Assembly (NCBI GenBank): GCA_021463165.1
Contig: JAJTWY010000002.1
Coordinates: 291,447-355,446 of the forward strand
Origin: Pyrinomonadaceae bacterium
GTDB lineage: Bacteria > Acidobacteriota > Blastocatellia > Pyrinomonadales > Pyrinomonadaceae
Direction: 5' to 3'
DNA length: 64,000 nt
The notes beneath the pieces were generated by a model. It was given only the letters and a program-made list of their open reading frames with translations, did not search any database and was not told the DNA's origin. Numbering within the stretch: the stretch's first letter is position 1; each line of letters opens with the position of its first letter. Positions 1 through 9,526 of the stretch are shown here, piece after piece. The position numbers and the translations under genes are program-made.

Positions 1-249
1 TTCGAAGAAATATTTCATCGCTATGTCAAGGCGATCGATGATCGGCAGTCACGGGTGATCAGCCTCGTTCGGCAGGATGGAGTTACGGCGTTTGACGTGG
101 CACGACAGCTTTTCGCCGCATCGTTCGATCATGACATACACCGCTTTTTAGCCTTGTCCGAAGCCATTGCGCATCTGGACTATGCGGAAACCGAAGGGAG
201 GATCGCGGTCGAATTGAAAGCCGGCATCGAGTACTATCGAACGATCTAA
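1..249 (+). CDS. MBL-fold metallo-hydrolase, C-terminal fragment
   Basis: The reading frame is open from the first base and ends at TAA (247-249), so only the last 82 residues are present. They look like the winged-helix tail that follows the metallo-beta-lactamase domain in LACTB2-like hydrolases: a helical stretch, a 'DGVTAFDVARQLF' helix-turn segment and a terminal 'AIAHLDYAETEGRI' segment. No catalytic residues of the metal site are in the window, so the assignment rests on the tail alone. It converges on the diiron protein gene with only a 6-base gap. Confidence 0.55.
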   Translation, partial: FEEIFHRYVKAIDDRQSRVISLVRQDGVTAFDVARQLFAASFDHDIHRFLALSEAIAHLDYAETEGRIAVELKAGIEYYRTI

Positions 250-255
250 AGGCAA

Positions 256-1098
256 TCAAGCCGTCTCCATCGCAGGCGTCGGCTGTCCGGCCATCTCTGA
301 GATCACATCGGTGATCTTGGTGATCCCCTGAAAGCCGGGCAGCTGCTGAACACGCTGGGTGACCGTCTTTTCGACACCCGCTAAAGCCCCCTCTTCTGCG
401 AACAACACGGAGATCGCATATTCGGTCCTGCTTTTCGCGAGCGAACCCTGGCCAACGGGAGCCCAAAACTTCTCTATTACCCAGCGAGCCATCTTTCGCG
501 AAAATTCGTTGCGCTCCAATTCAAGGCGAGCAACGCTTCGATAGAATTGGGCATGCACCGACTCTTCGCGGAGGATCCCGTTGAGGATATGCGTCAAAAC
601 GGGGTGCTTCGCCAGAGCCATCAACCTTCGATAGCCCAAGGCAGCCTCCATTTCGTGGATCGCCCCAAAGGTCATATGGGTTGCAGTGAATTTCTTGCCT
701 ATCAGCTTGGTCAGCATCGTCAGCCCATAGGCCGTGGCATTGTACTTCGGCGAGACATCGCGGCGAACCTGCTCCTGCCAGTCAGCATCAGTCTCGTAAC
801 CGGCCTCGTTCAGGAAACGGTTCAGAACCTCGCCGTGAGTGATCTCTTCGACACCCCAGCGCTCCATGAACTTGCGGATGTGCGGGTCTCTGCCGGTAGG
901 CGTGCGAAGCAATTCGCGATGGTACATATCTGTGAGAGTTTCCACATCACGCATATACAGCAGTACGGGGATAAATCTCTTATCAAGCGGGTGATCTTTC
1001 ACCTCATGCCAAGGAATATCTGCAATGAATTCATCGGTAAGCGAGCGCTCCTGCCGCTCGTACCAATCGAGCACATCTTTATTGGTCTCAAAATTCAT
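256..1098 (-). CDS. Ferritin-like diiron protein (acyl-ACP desaturase-like)
   Basis: This 280-residue protein is all-helical with the two EExxH-type pairs of the ferritin-like/acyl-ACP desaturase fold: E85-x2-H88 (EEITHGE) and E178/E179-x2-H182 (EESVHAQFY), plus E149 in HEMEAALGY. These residues would bind two irons that activate oxygen. Stearoyl-ACP desaturases of this fold introduce double bonds into fatty acids, but acidobacterial homologues of this size are mostly uncharacterised, so the substrate is open. No signal peptide is seen, so it is probably cytoplasmic. It is transcribed away from the TolB-like gene across an AT-rich 117-base gap. Confidence 0.7.
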   Translation of the reverse strand: MNFETNKDVLDWYERQERSLTDEFIADIPWHEVKDHPLDKRFIPVLLYMRDVETLTDMYHRELLRTPTGRDPHIRKFMERWGVEEITHGEVLNRFLNEAGYETDADWQEQVRRDVSPKYNATAYGLTMLTKLIGKKFTATHMTFGAIHEMEAALGYRRLMALAKHPVLTHILNGILREESVHAQFYRSVARLELERNEFSRKMARWVIEKFWAPVGQGSLAKSRTEYAISVLFAEEGALAGVEKTVTQRVQQLPGFQGITKITDVISEMAGQPTPAMETA

Positions 1099-1215
1099 AC
1101 CCGGATGCTGTTATATCAATCGAAAATGAATTTCAATATCGCTTAAATCTATTATTCGATATTCTACTTAGTATTGGATATTACAAATCGTAGTCGTAAT
1201 AATATAATCGAAATT
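1099..1215. promoter_or_regulatory. Divergent AT-rich control region
   Basis: This short, AT-rich gap lies between two divergent genes and must hold both promoters. It contains a perfect 7-base inverted repeat, AATATCG ... CGATATT, with a 14-base spacer (about 1135-1162), followed by a related GGATATTAC. A repressor or activator site is possible but is an inference only. Confidence 0.3.
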
Positions 1216-2262
1216 ATGAAAAAGTTGAACCTCGTAGTTTTTGTAATTATAGCCTTCGTGTCAACGGGCTTCGCTCAGCAAAAAAATTTGCTGGTCGAAG
1301 GAGAAAAGCGTCTGAAGAATATCAAGCAGCTCACATTCGGCGGCGAAAATGCCGAGGCATATTTTTCGTCTGACGGTAAACAACTGATCTTCCAGTCGAA
1401 ACGCGACGGCCGCGGCTGCGATCAGATCTACAAAATGAACGTCGATGGCTCGAATGTGAAAATGGTTTCGAATGGCGAGGGGCGCACAACGTGTTCTTAC
1501 TTTCTGAAGGGTAATAAGCGTGTGATCTACGCCTCGACCCACGGTGGAGCCAAAGAATGTCCGCCGAATCCGGATATGTCACAGGGGTATGTTTGGGCCG
1601 TGTACCCCGATTTCGATCTCTATACTTCAAAACCTGACGGCAGCGATATCCGGAAGCTTACCGAAACGAAGGGTTATGACGCCGAAGCTACGGTCTCGCC
1701 CGACGGCAAAAAGATAGTCTTTACGAGCGAACGCAGCGGCGACCTTGAGTTGTATTCAATGAATATCGACGGAACCAACATCCTACAGTTGACCGATGCC
1801 ATCGGATATGACGGCGGGGCGTTCTACTCACCGGATAGTAAAATGATCGTATATCGCCGCTCTACACCGAAGACCGAAGCCGAGATCCTGCGTTATAAGG
1901 GCCTCCTCGCACGCCACCTGATCGTACCGACAGTCTTCGAACTGTGGGTAATGAACGCCGACGGTTCGAACAAGCGCCAGATCACGAATCTTGCGAGCGG
2001 AAGTTTTGCTCCGTTCTTTACACCGGATGGCAAAAAGATCATCTTCTGCACGAACTACTTTGCGACCGATCCGCGAAAACGCAATTTCGACCTCGCTCTG
2101 GTCGATCTTGATGGAACGGGCCTCGAACGCGTCACTTTTAACGAATCATTCGACGGGTTCCCAATGTTCTCACCGAACGGCAAGAAGCTCGTTTTTGCCT
2201 CGAATCGGAATGCTGCGAAGGATGGCGACACAAATGTTTTCATCGCCGACTGGGTAAAATAA
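1216..2262 (+). CDS. Secreted TolB-like (PD40) beta-propeller protein
   Basis: The ATG at 1216 gives a clear signal peptide (MKKLNLVVFVIIAFVSTGFAQ) and a 348-residue protein; an in-frame TTG at 1174 would spoil the signal and is not used. At least five blades carry the PD40 pattern of a 'SPDGKKIVF' or 'TPDGKKIIF' strand followed by 'MNxDGxN' turns, as in TolB and other WD40-like propellers. Such propellers bind proteins or peptides in the periplasm. No Pal/Tol partners are adjacent, so this is a TolB-like paralogue and not the Tol-Pal component itself. Confidence 0.75.
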   Translation: MKKLNLVVFVIIAFVSTGFAQQKNLLVEGEKRLKNIKQLTFGGENAEAYFSSDGKQLIFQSKRDGRGCDQIYKMNVDGSNVKMVSNGEGRTTCSYFLKGNKRVIYASTHGGAKECPPNPDMSQGYVWAVYPDFDLYTSKPDGSDIRKLTETKGYDAEATVSPDGKKIVFTSERSGDLELYSMNIDGTNILQLTDAIGYDGGAFYSPDSKMIVYRRSTPKTEAEILRYKGLLARHLIVPTVFELWVMNADGSNKRQITNLASGSFAPFFTPDGKKIIFCTNYFATDPRKRNFDLALVDLDGTGLERVTFNESFDGFPMFSPNGKKLVFASNRNAAKDGDTNVFIADWVK

Positions 2263-2319
2263 GCAGTAAGCGGAGCCTTTATTTCCTGCGATCTGCGAAC
2301 TGTATTAGAATGCCGTTGC

Positions 2320-2655
2320 ATGAGACCTTATCTCCTGATCGGCATTCTTCTTTTTTTCTTTTTCGCGGGTTGTAATAGCAATAGCCCGGGCTCGTCAAAT
2401 TCATTACCCGGTGCGGCTGCTGAGCCAAAGGACGGCGACTACCACGGAGCGGGCAAAATAACTGAAATAAACAAAGACGCTGGTCTGATCGAGCTTGACC
2501 ACGGCGACATCCCAGGCCTGATGCCGGCGATGAAGATGATGTTCTACGTATCCGACAAAGAGCTTCTGAACGGATTGGCGATCGGCGACAATGTGGATTT
2601 CGTAATTCTCTATAAAAAAGGAACTGAGACGGTCACTCAGCTCACCAAGAAATAA
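2320..2655 (+). CDS. CusF-like copper-binding lipoprotein
   Basis: A 111-residue protein with a lipoprotein signal (MRPYLLIGILLFFFFAGC, lipobox FAGC at residues 15-18) and a CusF/CusF_Ec-type beta-barrel from about residue 43. The domain shows the family order 'GxITEINKDAGLIELDHG', 'IPGLMPAMKMMFYV', 'LLNGLAIGDNVDF'. In CusF copper or silver is bound by His, Met, Met and Trp. Here the DHGDIP histidine and the PAMKMMF methionines are present, while the tryptophan is not obvious. It ends 5 bases before dapF and could be cotranscribed with it, although no shared function is apparent. Confidence 0.75.
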   Translation: MRPYLLIGILLFFFFAGCNSNSPGSSNSLPGAAAEPKDGDYHGAGKITEINKDAGLIELDHGDIPGLMPAMKMMFYVSDKELLNGLAIGDNVDFVILYKKGTETVTQLTKK

Positions 2656-2660
2656 CCGTT

Positions 2661-3542
2661 ATGTCTCTCAAATTTGTTAAGTTCCATGGCTTTGGAAACG
2701 ATTACATCGTGATCGAGCAGGCGAGCGTCGCCGAGGGAACTGACCTGTCGGATCTCGCGATCAGGATCTGCGACCGGCACACCGGCGCCGGCGGCGATGG
2801 AATTGCAGTACTGACGCAGGCCGGAAACGGCAGCTCTAACGATCCGGTAAGCAGCGGCAATGAGGCCGACTACTTCTGCGAGATCGTCAACCCCGATGGC
2901 AGCATCGCGGGATTTTCTGGTAACGGTACGCGCTGCGCCGTCGCATACCTTTATTACAGCGGGCTTTGGCATCACACAAGTCTTCGTCTCGGCACCCGCA
3001 GCGGTGTCAAGAATTACTCGCTGATCGAGCGCAAAGGTAAAGGCGAATTCTGGCTCGATGCCGAGATCGGAAAGCCGCGTTTTTCGAGTGAGCAGATCCC
3101 GGTCGTGACGAGCGTGAATCGAGCCGCAGTTGTTGGCGAGCCGATCCGCATCGATGGTCATGACTATTCCTTCTCAGCGGTAAATGTGGGCAATCCCGTT
3201 GCCGGGATATTCGTCGACACATTCGATCTTGACTGGCGCTCCGTTGGGCGTTCAATGGAGGTGCACGAGGTGTTTCCACAAAAGGCGAACATCGTCTTTA
3301 TCAAGGTCACCGATCGTGAAAACATCGAGGTCCGGATCTGGGAGCGTGCCGCGGGCGAAACCTCTTCGTCAGGCACGTGTTGCAGCGCCGCCGCGGTTAT
3401 GAGTGCCTTTTCCATGAAAACGGATCGCGTCGTCGATGTGAAAAGCCCCGGAGGCGTTACTAAGGTCACTTGGCAGGACGACGACACTATCATCATCCGT
3501 GGCCGTGCCGATCTGGCCTACAGCGGCGAATGGCCTGCCTGA
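2661..3542 (+). CDS. dapF: Diaminopimelate epimerase-like protein
   Basis: The 293-residue protein has the DapF signature start 'KFHGFGNDYIVIE', 'GAGGDGI' and 'SGNGTRC', and two symmetric halves. DapF interconverts LL- and meso-diaminopimelate for peptidoglycan and lysine synthesis by a two-cysteine acid/base mechanism. The first cysteine is present (C92 in NGTRC). The second motif reads E-T-S-S-S-G-T-C-C, where the usual form is E-T-x-A-C-G-T-G, so the canonical cysteine position is serine (S237) and two cysteines sit three and four residues later (C240, C241). The fold assignment is firm; the exact activity is less sure. Confidence 0.8.
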   Translation: MSLKFVKFHGFGNDYIVIEQASVAEGTDLSDLAIRICDRHTGAGGDGIAVLTQAGNGSSNDPVSSGNEADYFCEIVNPDGSIAGFSGNGTRCAVAYLYYSGLWHHTSLRLGTRSGVKNYSLIERKGKGEFWLDAEIGKPRFSSEQIPVVTSVNRAAVVGEPIRIDGHDYSFSAVNVGNPVAGIFVDTFDLDWRSVGRSMEVHEVFPQKANIVFIKVTDRENIEVRIWERAAGETSSSGTCCSAAAVMSAFSMKTDRVVDVKSPGGVTKVTWQDDDTIIIRGRADLAYSGEWPA

Positions 3543-3581
3543 CGATCCCCAACCAGTCGATCTTTATTCAATCGAAAATAG

Positions 3582-6041
3582 CTATCGGATCAAGCGGAGC
3601 TCCCTCACACCATCGGGGACCTCGGCCCCGATGCGCTTGGTTTTTTCGTCATACGTAAATCTAAGAGATGTCCCGTCCGCGAGCAGCTCTCTCGGCGCAG
3701 CCGCAACGCCAATGACCTCTATCTTCTTAAGCTTTTGCCCGTCAAATGATCCTACGCGATCGATCTTGACCAAGCCCGGGCTATGCTCGAAGCGCAGTTC
3801 TCGCCAGGCGTTTTGCCGGTAGCCGTAGCCCTCGCCTGCATCCTGGAACAGGGCCATCTTTTCGGCTTTTTCCGGTGTCACGCCGGCGAAAACCGTCAGC
3901 GTTATGGGCGATGAGGCCATTTCGCCCGTGTGTTGAACGACGTCCTGCATGGGGATCATCGTTCCGGCGCGGCCGAATATCATCAGGCGGTCGAGCGGAG
4001 CGTCGAGATAGTGGTCCTTGCCGCCTTCGAGCCGGGCGCCGGTCCAAAGATCGACCCAGAACGTCCCTGCGGGGAAATAGACACGGCGATTTCGCATTCC
4101 CTCTTTTACCACCGGCGCGACCATCAGATCGCCTCCGAGCAGAAACTGATCGTTGATCAAATAGCCTTTTCTATCCTCCGGATAGTCGTACCACATCGGC
4201 CGAATGATCGGCTGACCGGTTCGTTCATGTTCGCGAAACAATGTATAGATGTATGGCAAAAACCGGTACCGCAATTCAACCGTCGCGCGGTTGATCGCGG
4301 TATATTCATCGCCGTATTCCCATGGCTCCTTATTCCCTGACCATCCGACTGAATGCGAACGGAAGAAAGGCGTCAGCACAGCCGTCTGCATCCACCGCGC
4401 ATAGAGCTCGCCGCTCGGACGCTCGTTGAATCCGCCGACATCCGCCCCGACAAAAGAAACTCCCGACACGCTCATATTGGTAAGCATCGGGATCGTCAGC
4501 GCAAGATGGTCCCAGCTCGCGTAGTTGTCGCCGGTCCAAACCGATGCGAAGCGCTGTATCCCGGCGTATCCCGCGCGCGTTAGGACAAATGGCCGCTTAT
4601 CCGGAGCAAGCCGTTTCAATCCTTCGAATGTTGAACGAGCCATCTGCATGCCGTAAACATTGTGGTACCGTTTATGTGTTCCCCCGGCACCGTCGCCATC
4701 GTGAGGCGTGTCATACGGGAAGGTCTTTTCGGGATGATGCATGATCTCGGGCCGCTCCGTCTTTTCGGTCACAAAAACACCCGGCTCGTTCATATCGTTC
4801 CAGAAACCGGCCACGCCCTCTGCAACATGAGCCTTGTACTGGTCGCCGAACCACCGCCTCGCCTTTGGATCGGTAAAATCCGGGAACGCACTCGCCTGCG
4901 GCCAAACATTGCGATTCAGTTCCGTTCCGTCGGGATTCTTAACAAATATGTTCTGCTTCTTCCCGTCGGCGTAAACGGCATAATTCGGATCGACCTTGAT
5001 CCCCGGATCGATTATAAGAACGGTCTTGATGCCCTGCCGGTTGAGGTCAGCAATGAGTTTTGGCGGGTCGGGGAAACGGCTCTTGTCCCACGTAAAGACC
5101 CGGTAACCGTCCATGTAGTCAATATCTAGATAAAGAACGTCCAGCGGTATCTTCCGGCTGCGAAACCCATCCGCGATCTCACGAACCCGAGATTCGGGAA
5201 AATACGACCAGCGCGACTGCTGATTGCCCAACGCCCAGATGGGCGGCAGAGGTGCCCTGCCGGTCAATTCCGCGTAATCGGCGAGTACTCGCTTCGGCGA
5301 CCGGTCTTTACCGCCGGTAAAGACGTAATAGTCGAGTTCCCCGCCGTTCGCTCCGAAGGAGTAACGCTCCGGCGACCTCGCCCCCATATCGAACCAGGTC
5401 CGCTGGGTATTGTTGAAGAAGAGCCCGTAAGCCTTTCCCTGATACAGCGCCGTAAAAAACGGGATCGTCTGATAAACCGGGTCCGTACCGATCGGATAAG
5501 AGAACGTGTCGGTATTCCAGTTGACAATAAACTTGCCGTTTCGCGACATTTCAGCAAATGCCTTTTCGCCAAAGCCATAGTAGGTTTCGACCTCGCTCGG
5601 CCGGAGCATTGTCGCCTCGAACTGGTCGGTTGCCGCATCGAACCGGACGGGATGCCGCGGGTCGCTCTGCAGAACTGTCTGTCCGTTTTCGTCAACTATC
5701 CTGATCGACAGGTCAGACCGCCGAATGATGACCCGAAGGCCGAATGAGTTCTTTAGCGTGATCTCACGAGCTCCTTGCTCGATGGCTACAGCAGGAGTGT
5801 GTCTGTCCCTTGAGTAGTCGATAGCGTAGGACAAATCTCGCTCGAACGTCCCCGTAGGGGCAATACGTACTCTAACCACGGCGAGATCGTAGAATTCCAC
5901 ATGAACCTTCGCGCGGCTCGACGCGGTGATGACGATCCCGTTGGTTTTCGATCTCGCAACTCCGACAGCTCGTCCGAGGTCCTGCCAGGCGGCGAAAGTA
6001 TTTGATGTAAAGATCAACGCAATGGCGATTAACGTTTTCAT
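3582..6041 (-). CDS. Secreted GH31 alpha-glucosidase
   Basis: The 819-residue protein begins with a signal peptide (MKTLIAIALIFTSNTFA). It has the GH31 order: N-terminal beta-sandwich, (beta/alpha)8 barrel, C-terminal sandwiches. The nucleophile aspartate lies in 'GFWNDMNEPGVF' near residue 413 and the acid/base aspartate in 'GADVGGF' near residue 535. Neighbouring motifs 'WALGNQQSRWSYFPE' and 'RSHSVGWSGNKEPW' are also typical. GH31 enzymes remove terminal alpha-linked glucose from oligosaccharides; this one would act outside the cytoplasm. Exact linkage preference cannot be read from sequence. The gene converges with dapF and diverges from acs. Confidence 0.9.
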   Translation of the reverse strand: MKTLIAIALIFTSNTFAAWQDLGRAVGVARSKTNGIVITASSRAKVHVEFYDLAVVRVRIAPTGTFERDLSYAIDYSRDRHTPAVAIEQGAREITLKNSFGLRVIIRRSDLSIRIVDENGQTVLQSDPRHPVRFDAATDQFEATMLRPSEVETYYGFGEKAFAEMSRNGKFIVNWNTDTFSYPIGTDPVYQTIPFFTALYQGKAYGLFFNNTQRTWFDMGARSPERYSFGANGGELDYYVFTGGKDRSPKRVLADYAELTGRAPLPPIWALGNQQSRWSYFPESRVREIADGFRSRKIPLDVLYLDIDYMDGYRVFTWDKSRFPDPPKLIADLNRQGIKTVLIIDPGIKVDPNYAVYADGKKQNIFVKNPDGTELNRNVWPQASAFPDFTDPKARRWFGDQYKAHVAEGVAGFWNDMNEPGVFVTEKTERPEIMHHPEKTFPYDTPHDGDGAGGTHKRYHNVYGMQMARSTFEGLKRLAPDKRPFVLTRAGYAGIQRFASVWTGDNYASWDHLALTIPMLTNMSVSGVSFVGADVGGFNERPSGELYARWMQTAVLTPFFRSHSVGWSGNKEPWEYGDEYTAINRATVELRYRFLPYIYTLFREHERTGQPIIRPMWYDYPEDRKGYLINDQFLLGGDLMVAPVVKEGMRNRRVYFPAGTFWVDLWTGARLEGGKDHYLDAPLDRLMIFGRAGTMIPMQDVVQHTGEMASSPITLTVFAGVTPEKAEKMALFQDAGEGYGYRQNAWRELRFEHSPGLVKIDRVGSFDGQKLKKIEVIGVAAAPRELLADGTSLRFTYDEKTKRIGAEVPDGVRELRLIR

Positions 6042-6096
6042 ACTCGTTTGGTTACCGGCCGGTGTGATGTGTTCGCTGTCGAAGGATCTGTATTTT

Positions 6097-6125
6097 TTGA
6101 CACTACATCGAAGTCAGAATAAAAT
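6097..6125 (+). promoter_or_regulatory. Sigma-70-type promoter for acs
   Basis: A -35 box TTGACA (6097-6102), a 17-base spacer and a -10 box TAAAAT (6120-6125) form a near-consensus housekeeping promoter. Transcription would start near 6132, leaving a leader of about 130 bases before acs. The leader holds a weak hairpin around 6192-6219 (TGAGGA ... TCCTCA). Confidence 0.6.
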
Positions 6126-6261
6126 CCAATCATGCCCGGATCCCCTCGCGAAAAAAGCCTTAAGAATGAAAAACTACACAAAAGTGACCTTGAGGAACAG
6201 GATGCGGGGTGTCTCCTCACAAAACGCCGGAAACCAACAAACATAGCTTAAGTACCCATAG

Positions 6262-8211
6262 ATGCAAGATCAATCCTCTATCGAATCGGTCCTCAACGAA
6301 ACACGCCTTTTTCCGCCGCCTGCTGATTTTTCAGCAAACGCCCACATCAAAAGCTTCGCGGAATACGAAGCTCTCTACGAAAAGGCGGCCGCCGATCCTG
6401 CGGCCTTTTGGGCCGAACAGGCCGGAGATCTCGCTTGGTTCAAGAGGTGGGACACGGTCCTCGAATGGAATGAGCCGTTTGCAAAATGGTTCGTCGGCGG
6501 CAAGTTAAATATCTCCTACAATTGCCTTGATCGCCATTTGTCCGGCTGGCGCAAAAACAAGGCGGCATTTATCTGGGAAGGCGAAACGGGCGAGGTTCGT
6601 ACGTTGACCTATCTTCAGCTTCACAGCGAGGTCTGTCGCTTTGCTAACGTATTGAAAACGTTGGGAGTTGAGACCGGCGACCGCGTTGCACTCTATATGC
6701 CGCTGGTGCCTGAGCTGGCTATCGCCATGCTGGCGTGTGCCAGGCTCGGCGCGACGCATACGGTAATTTTCGGGGGCTTCTCGGCAGATGCGATCCGTGA
6801 CCGCGTTATCGACGGCGGCTGCAAGGTCATCGTCACCGCAGATGGCGGATATCGACGCGGCTCGGAGATAAAACTCAAAAAGATAGTCGATCAAGCAGTT
6901 AGTCAATGCCCGACCGTGCAGCACGTCGTGGTATTTCGTAGGACCGGTTCTGAAGTTCAGATGAAGCCGGGCCGCGATCATTGGTGGCACGAACTGATGC
7001 AAACCGTGAACACGGATTGTCCTGCGGTCGAGCTGGACAGCGAACATCCCCTCTACATCCTTTACACTTCCGGCACGACAGGCAAGCCGAAGGGGATCCT
7101 GCACACGACCGGCGGTTATCTAACCCAGGCCGCCTATACGACTAAACTGGTCTTCGACCTTAAGGACGAGGATGTATATTGGTGTACGGCGGATATTGGC
7201 TGGGTCACCGGCCACAGTTACGTCGTCTATGGCCCGCTCGCAAACGGCGCGACCGTTATGATGTACGAGGGCGCACCGAATTACCCGGATTACGACCGGT
7301 TCTGGGACATTGTTGAACGGCATAAAGTAACGATCTTCTATACGGCACCGACGGCGATCCGTTCGTTCATTAGATTCGGCGAACAGTATCCGTTGAAGCA
7401 CGACCTTTCATCGCTTCGCCTGCTTGGCACCGTCGGCGAACCAATAAACCCCGAGGCCTGGATGTGGTATCACGAGATCATCGGCAAAGGGAGGTGTCCT
7501 ATCGTCGATACCTGGTGGCAGACCGAGACGGGTACTATTATGATCTCGCCGCTGCCGGGCGCGACCCCGACAACACCGGGAACCGCGACACGGCCGATCC
7601 CTGGGATCATGCTGGACGTGGTCACCAGATCAGGAGCTAGCGTCGGCATCAATGAGGGCGGCTACCTGGTCGCGACCCATCCGTGGCCGTCGATGCTTCG
7701 AACGCTTTGGGGCGACGATGAAAGGTATAAGCAAGCATATTGGTCAGAAATTCCCGGCTTCTACTTCGCAGGTGATGGAGCCCGGCGTGACGAACACGGA
7801 TATTTCTGGATCATGGGCCGCGTCGATGACGTGATAAATGTCAGCGGCCACCGACTTGGCACCGCCGAGGTTGAATCAGCCCTCGTCTCACACGAAGCCG
7901 TGGCCGAAGCGGCGGTGGTCGGCCGCCCCGATGATCTCAAAGGGCAGGCGATCGCGGCCTTCGTGACGCTCGAAGGTGGCAGGTCGGGTAGCGACGATCT
8001 CAAGAATGAGCTCCGTGCCCACGTCGCCAAAGAGATCGGTGCTCTCGCAAAGCCCGATGACATTCGCTTCACGGATGCCCTTCCAAAGACACGTTCCGGA
8101 AAAATAATGCGGCGGCTCCTTCGCGAGATCGCTACCGGAAAAACAGTCGCCGGGGACGTCACGACACTCGAAGACCTCTCAGTTCTTGAGAAGCTGAGGG
8201 ACGAGGAGTAG
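6262..8211 (+). CDS. acs: Acetyl-coenzyme A synthetase
   Basis: The 649-residue length and all core motifs of the AMP-forming acyl-CoA synthetases match Acs: '[20 protein letters not shown]' (P-loop-like A3 motif), 'WWQTETG', '[25 protein letters not shown]' split over the A7/A8 hinge, and the C-terminal '[12 protein letters not shown]' whose lysine is the usual acetylation-controlled residue. The enzyme converts acetate, ATP and CoA to acetyl-CoA in the cytoplasm. It stands alone behind a strong promoter, with mtnB following 28 bases later. Confidence 0.95.
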   Translation: MQDQSSIESVLNETRLFPPPADFSANAHIKSFAEYEALYEKAAADPAAFWAEQAGDLAWFKRWDTVLEWNEPFAKWFVGGKLNISYNCLDRHLSGWRKNKAAFIWEGETGEVRTLTYLQLHSEVCRFANVLKTLGVETGDRVALYMPLVPELAIAMLACARLGATHTVIFGGFSADAIRDRVIDGGCKVIVTADGGYRRGSEIKLKKIVDQAVSQCPTVQHVVVFRRTGSEVQMKPGRDHWWHELMQTVNTDCPAVELDSEHPLYILYTSGTTGKPKGILHTTGGYLTQAAYTTKLVFDLKDEDVYWCTADIGWVTGHSYVVYGPLANGATVMMYEGAPNYPDYDRFWDIVERHKVTIFYTAPTAIRSFIRFGEQYPLKHDLSSLRLLGTVGEPINPEAWMWYHEIIGKGRCPIVDTWWQTETGTIMISPLPGATPTTPGTATRPIPGIMLDVVTRSGASVGINEGGYLVATHPWPSMLRTLWGDDERYKQAYWSEIPGFYFAGDGARRDEHGYFWIMGRVDDVINVSGHRLGTAEVESALVSHEAVAEAAVVGRPDDLKGQAIAAFVTLEGGRSGSDDLKNELRAHVAKEIGALAKPDDIRFTDALPKTRSGKIMRRLLREIATGKTVAGDVTTLEDLSVLEKLRDEE

Positions 8212-8239
8212 CTCACCAAAGATCTGCGATAATTAGCCC

Positions 8240-8878
8240 ATGGTGGAGAAACGATCCGCACCGAGTCCTGTCGCCCAACTTGTCGAATCAGGTCGCGAAT
8301 TCTATCGTCGCGGTTGGGTCCTCGGTTCCGGCGGAAATTTTAGCGCTCTCTTGGCGCGCAAGCCGCTGCGCCTCTGCATCACCGCCGATGGGAACCCGAA
8401 AGGTGATCTGGAAGAGACAAATTTTTTGGAGATCGATGAGGACGGCGAGATCTATTCGGGTTTCGGCAAGCCATCGGCCGAGATGTTGACCCATCTGACG
8501 ATCTACCGGTTTTTGCCAAAAGCCCGTTCGATCCTTCACACCCACTCCGTCTGGGGAACGATCTTGTCGGACGTCTTTTTTGAACAAGGCTGGATCGAGA
8601 TCGAAGGTTACGAGATGCTCAAGGGCCTTGCAGGTGTCGAAACCCACGACCACACCGAACGAATACCTATCGTCGAAAACTCGCAGGATCATGTCGCTCT
8701 GTCGCACGTTATCGAGAACGTGATCCGGGAAAATCCGAACCTTCACGGCATCTATATCCGCCGCCACGGCCTCTACACCTGGGGCGAGACCGTAACCGAT
8801 GCCCGGCGCCACATTGAGATATTCGAGTTTTTGTTCGAGGTAGCCGGACGGCGTCTGCCGCACGAAAGGTTGGGTTGA
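8240..8878 (+). CDS. mtnB: Methylthioribulose-1-phosphate dehydratase
   Basis: A 212-residue class II aldolase-fold protein. It shows 'GNFSALL' near the N-terminus, the zinc histidines in 'HTHSVWGTILS', the MtnB-type 'EIEGYEMLKGLAGVETHDHTE' region and a third histidine in 'IRRHGLYTWGET'. MtnB dehydrates 5-methylthioribulose-1-phosphate in the methionine salvage pathway. No other mtn gene is next to it, so the pathway must be completed elsewhere. The following gene is a methionine sulfoxide reductase, a loose thematic link to methionine metabolism. Confidence 0.85.
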   Translation: MVEKRSAPSPVAQLVESGREFYRRGWVLGSGGNFSALLARKPLRLCITADGNPKGDLEETNFLEIDEDGEIYSGFGKPSAEMLTHLTIYRFLPKARSILHTHSVWGTILSDVFFEQGWIEIEGYEMLKGLAGVETHDHTERIPIVENSQDHVALSHVIENVIRENPNLHGIYIRRHGLYTWGETVTDARRHIEIFEFLFEVAGRRLPHERLG

Positions 8879-8909
8879 TTTAGACGATCGAGTCTGGTCT
8901 TATTTAGAC

Positions 8910-9458
8910 ATGGAAACGGCAACACTCGCTGCGGGATGTTTTTGGTGCGTGGAAGCGGTCTTTGATGATCTGGTCGGCGTTGAGGACGTCGTGTCAGGCT
9001 ATTCGGGTGGCCATAAGGACAACCCGACATATCACGAGGTCTGCTCGGAAACGACGGGCCACGCTGAGGTCGTTCAGATCAAATTCGACCCCGAAGTGCT
9101 CTCGTTCGCAGATCTCCTACGGGTATATTTCACCGTCCACGACCCGACGACCCTCAATCGACAGGGCAACGATATCGGCTCATCGTACCGCTCAGCCATC
9201 TTCTATCACACCGACGCCCAACGTGAAACCGCGGAGCAGATCATCGCCGAGATCACGGCCGAAGGCATCTACGACGATCCGATCGTCACGGAAGTCACCC
9301 CATTTGACAAATTCTGGCCCGCCGAGAATTACCACCAGGAATATTTTGCCAACAATCCGTCCCAGCCCTACTGCGCCGCCGTCGTTGCACCAAAGGTCGC
9401 AAAATTTCGGCAGAAATTCGCCGCACGATTAAAAAAATTGACGTCCTCGCAGCCTTGA
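8910..9458 (+). CDS. msrA: Peptide methionine-(S)-S-oxide reductase MsrA, cytoplasmic
   Basis: The 182-residue protein starts directly with the catalytic motif 'GCFWCVEAVF' (Cys10) and continues with 'SGYSGGHKDNPTYHEVCSETTGHAEVV' features, 'DIGSSYRSAIFY' and 'AENYHQEYF', all standard for MsrA. It reduces the S-epimer of methionine sulfoxide. Further cysteines at about 13, 45 and 154 could resolve the sulfenic acid. No signal peptide is present. A second, exported MsrA lies at 18212. Confidence 0.92.
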   Translation: METATLAAGCFWCVEAVFDDLVGVEDVVSGYSGGHKDNPTYHEVCSETTGHAEVVQIKFDPEVLSFADLLRVYFTVHDPTTLNRQGNDIGSSYRSAIFYHTDAQRETAEQIIAEITAEGIYDDPIVTEVTPFDKFWPAENYHQEYFANNPSQPYCAAVVAPKVAKFRQKFAARLKKLTSSQP

Positions 9459-9526
9459 TCCTATTGTTGAGTGCATGGTCTTTCGTCGCAAACGAAATGC
9501 CCCGCTTCTTGCTTTCCATCATTGGC

